The notes below the pieces were generated by a model that had not been told where the DNA came from, did not search any database, and saw only the letters and a list, made by a program, of their open reading frames with translations. A stretch of 64,000 bases of DNA from Delphinus delphis. Lineage: Eukaryota; Chordata; Mammalia; Artiodactyla; Delphinidae. This document shows positions 24,001-34,022 of this stretch, one piece after another. The DNA is taken from positions 79,031,458 to 79,095,457 of the forward strand of contig NC_082699.1 of NCBI RefSeq assembly GCF_949987515.2, in the 5' to 3' direction. Numbering within the stretch: the first letter of the stretch is position 1; each line of letters opens with the position of its first letter. Made by a program: the position numbers and the translations under genes.

Positions 24001-25118
24001 AAGCCCTCAGCTCTCCTCGGCTCTCATGGAGGGCTCTCGGCACGCAACAAACACAGGAATGAAAACTATGTGCCGATTCAGCTACCCAAGAAGGGGATGC
24101 AACTGAAGGCGAAGCAGTGAAAAGAGCACAGAAAAGCTCACCCATTTCACGTACATTCGAAGAGGGCGACCGCGGCCGATAAGGGGCTCCGTCCTACGGC
24201 TGTGCTGATGAGCGACACGGCAGAACGTGGGAATCAGCTGCAACACAGGAAACACAGCCGCGCCATCCCGCGACCGGCCTTTGCGAGACCACCAGCACAG
24301 CCAGCTTTCCACAGCTGAAAACAGGAGTTCAAATCCTGCTAGACAGCTCAGCTGCGAGCTTTACTGTTTTTGTTATATCGCCTAAGGCTAATTTCTGAAC
24401 ATCTGGTCAAAGTTTATTAATGCAGGGGCTGTAAAGGTGAAATTATGGGGGATGAGGCCTGTAGGTTGGACTCGGAGCCAAGATGCTCGACACACTGGCA
24501 GTGCCCTGTGGCCCCACGTTGGGGTGACGGGCCCAGCCGCCCGCTCCTGCTGGCTTTAACGGAGCACTTCTACCACATCAAGTAGGCGCGCAGCCTGCTG
24601 CATCTTGGGGTCTGAGCCTGAGAGGCGGGATGTGCTGGCAGCATGGAGAAACTCGTGCTGCTACGTGAGCTCACGACTGAAGGGGGACGTGTGGCCTGCA
24701 GAGCCACAGGCAGGGCCCACACCGACTCTTATTCTATTGAGTCCCGCCCTCAGTGAACTGCCCGACTCAGGGCCGGCCCCCAGACCAGCAGACTGAGTCC
24801 TGGAGAAGGGGAGCGGTGGGCCACAGGAAGTACCAGCCCAGTCAAGTGGCAGCGGGTACCGCCACTGGTCGGCTGAAGGCGGCTCTTCCCCACCTGGACA
24901 GAGAGACATCTCCACCCTTGGACACAGCAAGGCTCAGCCAGAAAACACGAGGCTGGCTTCCGGCCACCGGAGGCTCCGGTACGTTTTGGGTCTGGGTGGG
25001 CCCTTCAGGAAGACCCACTGGCACCCATGTGGCACGACAGGCCACACGGCAAAACCCGGACGGGGCGGGCCGTCCTGAGGGACGTGACCCCTGAGACCGC
25101 AGGTCGGGCCCCGCTGCC
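21001..25118 (-). other. Downstream flank and probable 3' UTR of JRK
   Basis: No independent gene is recognised. Mammalian JRK transcripts have long 3' UTRs on the same exon as the coding region, so at least the part adjoining 25118 should be JRK 3' UTR. A minus-strand AATAAA lies at 24413-24418. Which poly(A) signal is used cannot be decided from sequence. Confidence 0.5.
24413..24418 (-). terminator. Candidate JRK polyadenylation signal (AATAAA)
   Basis: First canonical AATAAA on the minus strand after the JRK stop, about 700 bases downstream. A longer 3' UTR using a distal signal is equally possible. Confidence 0.35.
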
Positions 25119-26705
25119 TCAGGCCTCACCCGCTGTGGACGAGCCGGGCAGAGGGGAGCGAGGCGGGGCGCCGCGAGGCCCAGCGTGCTCCCAGGGCGCC
25201 TCGAGCTTGACTGCGGCCCTGAGGGCCCTGCACCGCTGCGCCTGCTGCCGCCTGCCGAACACGGAGCGCAGCGCGCGCAGCTGGCCCACCTCCTGGGCCG
25301 AGAAGCAGGGCTGCCCCTCCGCAAAGCGCACCACGGCGTCGAAGGATGCAGCCGCCTGCTCCCAGGCCGCCTCGTCACCCACCCCCGCCTCGGCCAGCTC
25401 GGGACTCCCCGTGGCCGTGCTCCCAAGGCGGGCCGGGGCGCCTCCCCCGAGCCTGGGGATGTGCACGAAGGTCTGGTCGGGAGGCTTCGTCCTGAGGCGC
25501 TCGGGCTCCTCCTCTGAAGACGAGCCTTCGACGAGCGTGACCTCGGGCCACAGCTTCCTCCAGGCCCGGCTAAAGACGGCGCCCGGCACCGCGTTCCAGG
25601 CGCAGGCCACGTCGAGCACGGCATCGTGCACGCTGCATCGGGGGGTGAAGGCCTGCAGCGTGCCGCGAGGGGTGACGAAGTTCCTCATGAAATCCCTGCG
25701 AATGCCCTGGTCCATGGGCTGGATCAGGGAGGTGACGCTGGCGGGCAGGAAGATGGTGAAAATGTTCTCCGAAACTAAGTCGGCCTCCCGCGGGTGGGCG
25801 CGGGAGCCGTCCAGCAGGAGGATGGCCTTGCTGTCTTCGGGCAGAGCCACGGCTCGGAAGTGCTCCTTCACCGCGGGCACAAAGATGTGATGGAACCAGT
25901 CAGTAAAAATCTCCTTGTCCACCCACGCGTTACCTTGGGCCTTGTACGCGACAGGCAGGTGCTGGATGCCCTGGACCGCCTTGGGGCCGCCGCATTTCCC
26001 GACCACCAAGGGTTTGATCCTGTGGGAGCCCGTGGCGTTGGCACACATGAGCACGCTCAGCCTGTCCTTGTTCTGCTTGGGGCCGGGCACCGCCCCGCCC
26101 TCTGGGCTGGGACTGGGCGAGCTGCGCCAGAAGAGGCCGGTCTCATCGGCGTTGTACACCTGCTCGGGGGACAGGCCGTGCTCGGCGGTTAAGCTCCGGA
26201 AGAAGCCACAGAACTGCTCTGCAGCCTGGTGGTCGGCCGCCTGTTTCTCGCTGGACGCGTCCAGCTTCTTGATGCCGTGTCTGGCCTTAAAACGCCAGAG
26301 CCAGCCGCCAGAAAACACGCAGGGCTCGGTCAGCTGCATCTGCTCGTAGAAGTCCTTGGCCTTTTCAATGAGCGTGGGGCCCGAGACGGGCACGCCCTCG
26401 GCGCGCTTCACCAGGAACCACTCGTACAGCACGCGGTCCAGGCGCTCAAGCTTGGGCGTGTGCAGCGTGCGCCGGTGCGCCAGGGCCTTGTCCGAGTCGG
26501 AGCTGGCGAAGAAGCGGAGCAGCTGGGCCTTGTGGGCCCTGATGTCGTACAGGGTGGACATGCCCACGTTGTACTCCTGCATCAGCGCCTTCCTGCTCTC
26601 CCCCTTCTCCAGGCGCCGGCAGATGTCCATCTTCTCCTTCAGGGTCAGCACCACCCTCTTGCGCTTCTCCCCCGGGGTCCTCCCGGCAGCCGGCTTGGAG
26701 GCCAT
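25119..26705 (-). CDS. JRK: Jerky protein homologue (domesticated Tigger/pogo transposase)
   Basis: One exon encodes 528 residues from MASKPAAGRT, somewhat shorter than the human protein (about 555-570). Residues about 13-65 are the Psq-type helix-turn-helix, about 85-150 the CENP-B-type DNA-binding domain, and about 180-375 the DDE-superfamily core. All three acidic catalytic positions of the ancestral pogo/Tigger transposase are present: D187 in YNADETGLFW, D299 in ILLLDGSRAHP and D332 in QPMDQGIRRDF. The C-terminal block SFDAVVRFAEGQPCFSA is the conserved JRK tail; the linker before it is shortened. JRK is a nuclear nucleic-acid-binding protein linked to beta-catenin signalling and, in mice, to seizures. 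The frame stays open upstream to 27263, but the splice acceptor at 27066 and family comparison support the start at 26705. Confidence 0.96.
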   Translation of the reverse strand: MASKPAAGRTPGEKRKRVVLTLKEKMDICRRLEKGESRKALMQEYNVGMSTLYDIRAHKAQLLRFFASSDSDKALAHRRTLHTPKLERLDRVLYEWFLVKRAEGVPVSGPTLIEKAKDFYEQMQLTEPCVFSGGWLWRFKARHGIKKLDASSEKQAADHQAAEQFCGFFRSLTAEHGLSPEQVYNADETGLFWRSSPSPSPEGGAVPGPKQNKDRLSVLMCANATGSHRIKPLVVGKCGGPKAVQGIQHLPVAYKAQGNAWVDKEIFTDWFHHIFVPAVKEHFRAVALPEDSKAILLLDGSRAHPREADLVSENIFTIFLPASVTSLIQPMDQGIRRDFMRNFVTPRGTLQAFTPRCSVHDAVLDVACAWNAVPGAVFSRAWRKLWPEVTLVEGSSSEEEPERLRTKPPDQTFVHIPRLGGGAPARLGSTATGSPELAEAGVGDEAAWEQAAASFDAVVRFAEGQPCFSAQEVGQLRALRSVFGRRQQAQRCRALRAAVKLEAPWEHAGPRGAPPRSPLPGSSTAGEA

Positions 26706-27065
26706 GAGGAGGGGGCTCGTCCCGGCCGACAGGGGTCGCACCTGAGCCAGTACTGGAGGCCTTTCCAAGCCTCCCTCCCCTCCCACCTCCCTCGCCCACT
26801 GGCGTCCTGCTGATGCGGGCCGCCACGAGCCAAGGCCCCTTCTTGGCTCGGGCAGCTTCCCGGCCCTCTCTGCAGGGGGGACGAGTGTCAGCCGCCCGAG
26901 GCTTCCACGGTTGGAACCTCCAGCCTTCTCTGCAGGGACGGTGGCAGCTTCTCCCCTCAAACACGGACCGGAAGGTAAAGGGGCCCCAGGAGCTGGTTTC
27001 CGGCAAATCGAGATTTCACCGTCTGAGCCGTGGGTGCCTCTCTCACGCACATCGTGCTTTAGCAG
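26706..27065 (-). other. JRK: JRK exon 2 5' UTR and splice acceptor
   Basis: On the minus strand a long pyrimidine tract ending TTTGCTTTCCAG places the acceptor at 27067-27066, so exon 2 begins at 27065. Thirteen bases in, an ATG at 27052-27050 opens a short upstream frame (about 31 codons) ending before the main start, so leaky scanning or reinitiation may operate. Confidence 0.75.
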
Positions 27066-29994
27066 CTGGAAAGCAAAAGGGGGAAGAAAGAAAAACGTTA
27101 CGGAGCCTGTGCCTCGACCACCGTAGGCACATCCGCTACTTTCGACGTGCTGGGGAGCGGCAGGGGGCGGTGTCGTGGAGGCGATGAACACGCGAGCTGG
27201 CCGGCAGGTGGCACAGGGAAGAGGCCTGCCCGGCGGAGGGGGGCTGCCTGGCGCGCTGGGCACACTGGCACTTCTCAGCTTCCACAGTGACCTCTGGGTC
27301 GCTCGCTACGGCTCCAAATTGAAAGTGGCTCTCTTGGAAGCAACCTGGCCTCCCGGGAAAACGCCAAGGGCGATGCCACTGGACGAAGCAAGGAAGCCAT
27401 AGGCGCTGGGCGACCTCAGAGCCACGTCCCACCTCCAGAACCAACCTTCCCGCTGTAGCTGCTCTCGGCCCACCTGACCTATCCACCTTCACAAAGCCCT
27501 TGTTCCTTTGAGGGCGGCCAAGGCAGGGGATGGAGGTGCTGCAGGGGGCAGGGATTCCTCTAGACTTCCGGGGCTGAGGAACCTGCAAACCTCTTCTGAA
27601 ACAAGGTCCCCTCAAACCCTCTCTTTGACAGCAGGCCCCAAACTGCTTCTAGAAAACCAGGCCTTGGTAGGCCTCGGGCTCCTCCCAGAGGGGCTGCCAG
27701 TCTCTCAGCTACTGGTCCCCACAGCGACATGCTCAGACGCCAAGGATGCCTCTGGACGCACAGTCACACGTGAGCGTGCAAACAACACTCACACGCACCC
27801 TCCCTCCCTTACACACACACAGGACACTGGAAAGGGCCAGGTCAGAGCAGGCTTCCTGAATACTCGTTGATCAAGAACACTCTATGAATAAATTACTAAT
27901 TCATGCTGGAAACAAAAATACGAGAACTGTCTTTTGGCCCCGCTGGGAGCAGGGTGGTCTTCCTGCATCAGTTATGTAACCTTGTAAGGAGTAAACTTCG
28001 TGTTTAAGTTGACATACACGTCTTTGGTTAAAGCTAGTAAGAGAACATAAAGAAAAGTGCCTTATATAAAGCCCACAGCTCTGGTCTAACTTGTCTTTCA
28101 TCATCACCTACCTTTCATCCCCATAAAGATCTGGGTCATTACGGTCCCTTCCAGCTGGTCATGTCCATCCCTCTATGACGACTTCCCCAAACGCCCCCCA
28201 CCCCTCCCTGCTCCGTGGAGCAGACATGTAGGACTTAGCAGATGGTCCTGGCTGACCTAGGCAGCCTGTGAGAATCACAGCCCTGTCACGTGTCACCTGG
28301 TAAAATGCCAACTTCTTCCAGCCCCTGAGGAGTGAAGAGCTGTTATCCCCACACTGACCAGCCCTGGCTGGTCTGCTCGGGCCGTGTGGCGTGTCTGTCA
28401 CGAGTCCTGTCTTCTCCCTCCTGGCCAGCTGTGTCCCCTGGCTTCCCTCTCGCCCGGTCACCGAGGCAGCACCACAGGCAGCTGACAGCATCCGTCGCCA
28501 GGTCCCAGCGTGGAAAGGCAGCAACTCCCACCTCACCTCCCTCCCAAACCCTCACACTCGGCTCTGTCCAACTTCACGCCACGGGTGAGGCCACAGGACT
28601 ACTCACGTGTGCAACATAAAATGGTAGCCCCTTGAGACCACCGCTCAACAGAAATGAAGTTTATTCAGATGTAGCAAGAGTCCCAAAGACAAATCCTAGG
28701 CATGTCAGCAGCCAGCCCAAGGTACGTCCTTTAACCCTTCTGAGTCAGTCTCCTGGTCTGCAAAGTGCGGGTGCCGAGCCTGCTGGGACCTATTTTCATC
28801 CTATTGGGTTGGCTATAAAGTTTGTTCAGGCTTTTCCATAAGATGCTAGGGAAAATCCCGAACGACCTTTTCAGCTAACGCAATATTTACTGGGGGACAG
28901 TGTGATTGTGCACTGCTTGGCCCTGTGGAGAGCAGAGGGAACTAAAGGCCATAATCCATCCTTAAGGAAACATTTAATATAAAACCACCATAAAAACCAG
29001 GAGGAAATAGGGGACCCCCGGTCACTTGCGAGGGACTGACTCCAAGCACAAAAGGCAGGAGGAAGGGCCAGACGTGGCACCGGGAGGAGGCTCAGCGCCA
29101 GACACGGGCTCACTGTGGACGCTTCCTCACGTCTGAGCCTGATACAAGGGAGATGGAAACACTGGTCCCGCTGGAGAGACAAAAACTTCCTTTAAAAGTG
29201 CAATTCAGATATTGCTTCTGAAACAATTTCTTAAACCAAAAGGAAACAACACGGCCAAAAAATTAAAACGGTTTGAAGCCTTGCCACTGATACCCTCTTG
29301 GGCCACAGGGGCAGAGTTGGGGCAGGAGAGAGAAGAGTGGGGCACCACCTGCATTCTACCCCTTCCTGTAGGCGGGGAGACGCTCTTCCTTAGAGGAGAG
29401 CTTGAGGAATTTAGGAGGAGGATGTGAGAAACCACGTTTCCTCGGCAGTAGCCAGTAGTGTGCAAGGGCGTGTGTGGGGAGCGGGGCGACTATCAGAAAA
29501 ATACTCCGGACACAAGTGTTCCGGCCCGAGGAAGGGCTGGATTAAGTCTTGAGGGGCAAGAGGGTATGGGGAGGGGTCCTGGGTCAGGGGCGGACATGGG
29601 GGTGCGCACCCTGCAGAGACAGGAGGCGGGCAGTTAGTTACCCACGCAGACCCCTCCTTCGTGGGCGCAGGTGCGGGGCCGTGGGCAGCCCGAAGCAGGG
29701 GGACGGCTCGGGTTAGGGGAGAGGCTTGCTTTGACAGAGTTTCTAACGCCGGAGGCCACGTTTGGGGCAGAAAGGCAAAAACCAAAAAGAAAAGAAAGCA
29801 GCCAGGTCTCAGGCCGGCTCCTTCCTGGCGAAGGGACCTCGAGGGCTGGTCCTTCCTCGGGGGGAAGCCCCGGCCAGGCTCGGAGGGAGGCTGCGGAGAG
29901 ACCAGCTCGATTTCGGGGGCCCGGGGGAGGCTCCGCACCAGCAGCTCGTTCCCGGGCCCCGCCCGGCACCCCCGCAAGCCTGAACGCCACTCAC
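27066..29994 (-). other. JRK: JRK intron 1
   Basis: The stretch between the inferred non-coding exon 1 donor and the exon 2 acceptor. It holds the mariner-like MITE at 28802-28886 and some AT-rich low-complexity sequence. No other gene is visible. Confidence 0.65.
28802..28886. mobile_element. Mariner-like MITE (palindromic)
   Basis: An 85-base near-palindrome: the left end 'tattgggttggctataaagt' is mirrored by the right end 'ccttttcagctaacgcaata'. The inner arms 'caggcttttccataagatg' and 'gggaaaatcccgaacga' also pair in part. TA dinucleotides flank it. The terminal sequence matches the cetartiodactyl mariner terminal inverted repeat; the copy has no transposase. Confidence 0.85.
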
Positions 29995-30330
29995 CTGCGA
30001 AGCCTGAACGCCACTCACGTGCGGACCCCGAGCCGCCACCGCCGGCCGGAAGCGCCCCGCCCCCCGCCGGTCCGCGCCGCTCCGCCTTCCCCCAGCCACT
30101 TCCGGGACGCTCTAGGCGGCCCGGGGGACTCGGCGTTTCTGTGTCTCCGCGGGTAGCGGCGGGCGCGCGGTGACCGTAGGCTCGGATTCGGAGATGGGTG
30201 CATCTCTGGGCCGAAAAGGCGGGGCCTCTTGTCCTGGGCAGGGGTGGCAGCAGGGCAGGGTGGGCCCGGCGCCCCCAGCCGGGAGGCCTCGAGTCGGGAC
30301 GTTTCTGATGAAGGAGGGCAGTGCTTGAGC
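29640..30330 (-). promoter_or_regulatory. JRK: JRK CpG-island promoter and non-coding exon 1
   Basis: CpG-dense region with an Ets-family site ACTTCCGG at 30098-30105 and no TATA box. On the minus strand a consensus donor CAG|GTGAGT ends a plausible exon 1 at 29995. The 24 bases containing it are tandemly duplicated (29976-29999 and 30000-30023), giving a second, weaker donor CAC|GTGAGT at 30018-30017. Assignment to JRK rests on strand, the exon 2 acceptor and the gene order. A plus-strand promoter from the same island is also possible. Confidence 0.65.
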
Positions 30331-30974
30331 CCCTCCCTTTGCGAAGTCCACCGGCCAACGCTGTTTTCCTCCTCTCTGGCCTCATCCACCCCTAATTTAG
30401 ATGATTTGGATGATGAGATTTGAAATTTCTGAGCTGGGGAGACTTGGATGACATTCAGACTTGAGTTGATGCTGTAATGAGTTGAGATTTGGGGGACCTT
30501 CGGATGGGGTGAATGTATTTTGCATGGGGGGGCAGAGGACGTCCAAGCTCGAATCCCCAGAACTGGTGACTGGGTCACCTCACATGGCATCAGGGACTTT
30601 GCAGATGCAATTGCGTTACGATTTTTGAGATGGGAGATTATCCCGATTATGAGGATGGGCCCGGTGTCATCACAGGGTCCTCATAAGAGGGAGGAAGGAG
30701 GCACAGAGCCGGAGAAGGATGTGAGGATGCAGGCAGAGGGAGAAAAAGAGATGTGACAGCAGCCGCAGGATGGAGTGTGCGCCTAGAAGATGGAGGAAGG
30801 GGCCACCAGCCAAGGAATGCAGGGCCTGCAGGAGACGGAAAAGAGCCTGCAGAAGGAAAAGAGCCTGCAGAAGGAACCAGCTCTGTGGACACCTTGATTT
30901 TTAGCTCCGTAAGGCTCGCGTCAGACTTCTGACCTCCAGAACTGTAATATGATAAATGTGTGGGGGTTTTGGGG

Positions 30975-31174
30975 TTTTTTTTGCGATACGGGGGCCTCTC
31001 ACTGTTGTGGCCTCTCCCGATGCGGAGCACAGGCTCCGGACGCGCAGGCTCAGCGGCCATGGCTCACGCGCCCAGCCGCTCCGCGGCATGTGGGATCTTC
31101 CCGGACCGGGGCACGAACACGTGTCCCCTGCATCGGCAGGCGGACTCTCAACCACTGCGCCACCAGGGAAGCCC
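30975..31174 (-). mobile_element. Cetacean tRNA-derived SINE (minus orientation)
   Basis: Short T-tract, then the family body from 'gcgatacgggggcctctcac' to 'caccagggaagccc'. Target-site duplications are not clear. Confidence 0.92.
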
Positions 31175-33509
31175 TGTGTGTTGTTTTAAGCCCAGTTTAT
31201 GGTCATGTGTAGCAGCAGCAACAGGGAGCTAGGATAGATTTGAATAGTTCTCTCCCTCTTCGTTCCACCTTCTTCCCTTGGCTCCCAGGACGCGACCACC
31301 CCTGGCCCTCCTTCCTCACCCTCCCCTGCTGATTCCCAACGGGCCAGCTTCACCCCTCGGCTCTCTCCTCTCTGTCCACGCCCCCTCCTGGGATCTCCTC
31401 CAGTCTCCTGCTGTGCCTACCAGCAAAGGCAGGCAGCTCCCAAATTTATGCCTCCTGCCAGGACCCCTCCCGCAAACTCTAGCCGCCTGTGCCCTACCCA
31501 GCGTCCCGACGTACGTAGCCTTCTAACCCTCGAGCCGGCATTTCTACACCTGCGCTCGCACCCCTCCCCTGGCCGGGCTCCAGCTTCACACCACCCACCG
31601 CGGTGAGTGGCAGCTCCACGTCTCCATCGCTCCGGCCAAAAACGCGGAGTCGTCCCTGACTCTCTGTCCCCCCACCCCCACGCTCTGCCCTCCACATGCA
31701 GGCAGCGTCTGGCCTCTGCTCGCTCCCCCCAGGCCGCCCTGAACCCGCTGTTGCCTCCCCTGGCCCTGGCTTCTGCCCTTGCCCCCGGCGGACTGGAGGG
31801 CCCTTAGCCAGCGGGGTCTCCGGGGATGGTGAGGTTGACCCCAGGAAGGCCGGCTTCATCCCCGCATGGCACTCTGCTGCCACCTTGTGGGAACCGGATC
31901 TCTTGCTCCCGTCAGAACCTGCTGGGGCCGATGCTCCCACGATCACACTGGGAGCCTCGGGCCTCGTCTCCAGGACTGAGTCCACTCAGGCAGAGAGGAA
32001 GGGGTCGGGAAGAGACAAGGAGAAGGAAAACCATCCCCTGGTGTCACATGAAGCCTGGCATGGAGGGCCCCCTCCCCCAAGTATCTCCCCAATGCACAGG
32101 GTCAGGCCCCCCACCAAGCCAGACTGTCCACAGCCCAAAGGCCTTGGAGAGGGTCTGGCTGGGCAGACGCCCCCTCACCGCCCCCTCCAGTGGCATCCCA
32201 TGTGTCCCAGAAAGGTCCTCCTGGGCCACCAGGCCTGGCGAGGTCCTGCTCTCACTGTCTTCCAAGCCCACGGGGCTCCTGAGTGCTGCGGCCCCTCTGC
32301 CCATGGCCCTTGGCCTGCGCCATGCTGGGCACCCAGCCCAGGTTCCAGACCCTCGGGTGGAGAGACGTCCGGTCCCCCGAGAGCCAGGGCGAGGGTTTCT
32401 CACAGCAGAGGGGACTTTACTTGGGGGCTGGGGGTGTGGCCGGAGCTCCTGGCTCCCCGACTTCGCTCGGGGAAGTAGGAGTGGACAGGAGAAGGGGGGC
32501 CGGCTAGGGGCTCAGTCCTGAGAGGCACCGAGGCCCTGAGGACTCGGGAACACACAGGAGGGGCACCTCTGCGACCAGGGCTCTCTGGGGACAGAGACCC
32601 CTGAGCCCAGGACAGAGGGTGTGGGGCTGGCGCACCGATCAGGTGGACGGCGTCTCAGTGTCCTGCACGCACACTCAGCTGTGGGACACGCACTTACACA
32701 CGCCCTCCACGTGCACTGCTCACCCAGGAACACACCCTCACACACGCATTCCACACGGTCGCTCCTACGTGCAGTTTTCACGCACAGAGACACCCTCACA
32801 GAGTCGGAGCTTGCAGCACACGGCTTTAACTTTGAGAACCTATAATGGGGAGCCCGGCACTGTGGACGCTCTCCCCAATCTGTCAGGGATCTGGCAGTGC
32901 ACCAGTTACCCTCCTGGTGATACATGCATTTTTCTAAAGGAAAATGTCTACAAATGTGGAAGAGAATTCAGTTGCAGTTTTGCAGTATACCCCATCTTTA
33001 TTTTTTTTATTAATTCTGCATAAAATAATGAATTCATCCAAAACTGATGTCCATGGAAGTGTGGAACCACGTGGCAGCCCCAGGAGGTGGCAGCGGCCCG
33101 TTGGTAAGGAACCCCTGTGAGGTGGGTCTAACCTACACAGCCTGCCTCCCCGCAGTGCCCAGCCCCACCAGTCCTAGCAGCCCCAGCTTCACACTGACAA
33201 GATCAGGGAAATCTCTGAGCTATGTGAACAGGCAGGGTTTCCAGGGAACCCAACCGGTTTGGGCGGGCAGGTGGAGGGCCACGAGAGAACAGGAAAATCT
33301 GGAGTCCTAGGAGGTGGCCGCAGAGCAGAGGAAATGAAGGGGGCTAAGGGGAAGTCACATCGAAGCCACACCTCGACCCCATTCCTGTGTGGAGGGACCG
33401 CAGGCAGTCACGGGAAAGCCCCACAGGCCTTCCCGGAAAGCTGGATCCCACCGAAGGATCCAGGCTCCACTGAGGCTCACTGCATGCCCAGTGCATGAGT
33501 GACGGGATG

Positions 33510-33593
33510 GCGCTCAGCATTGGCCCAGGGTCGGCGCTCAGACTTTGACCCCAGTGAGAGCTCAGTTTGGGGCCCAGGTCAGAGCTCAAACTG
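33510..33593. repeat. 24-bp minisatellite, array 2 (decayed)
   Basis: Three and a half diverged units of 24-25 bases, e.g. 'gcgctcagcattggcccagg' and 'agctcagtttggggcccagg', that align with the ggctcagcgtgggaccaggg consensus of arrays 1 and 3. Confidence 0.65.
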
Positions 33594-33679
33594 TTATTAG
33601 GAGTGGAGTTTAATAACTGTCCACAGGGCATCACAGCCGTGGTCTTCTATATTTGAGTCATGTCCATTAGGTCATCTAT

Positions 33680-34022
33680 CTCGGTCAGCTTGGGCTGCCA
33701 TAACAAAATACCAGTCTGGGTGACGTAAACAAGAGAATTTTTTCTCTTCCAGTTCTGGAGCGCAGCAGTCTGAGATCAGCGTTCCTGGGCGGGCAGGTTC
33801 TGGTGGGGACTCTATTCCTGGTTTGCAGGTGGTTCCCTCGTACTGTATCCTCGCGTGGTAGAGAGAGCTGGCGCCACATCTTCTCAGGTCACCGAATCCC
33901 ATCGTGAGGGCCCCAACCTCATGACCTCATCCAACCCTGAGGCCCCCTCTCTGAAAACCGTCAGGCTGGGGGTTAGGGCTCTAACATGAATTAGCGGAGG
34001 ACACAGTTCAGCCTATAGCACT
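33680..34022. mobile_element. Ancient interspersed repeat, copy C
   Basis: Begins 'ggtcagcttgggctgccata', continues with 'cttccagttctggagcgcag' and ends 'gggggttagggctctaacat'. It is the same family as copies A and B, and more complete at the 5' end. Confidence 0.75.

Noticed and set aside
26706..27263. N-terminal extension of JRK to the upstream in-frame ATG at 27263
   Set aside because: It crosses a strong splice acceptor at 27067-27066 and is not in known JRK proteins. Treated as 5' UTR and intron.
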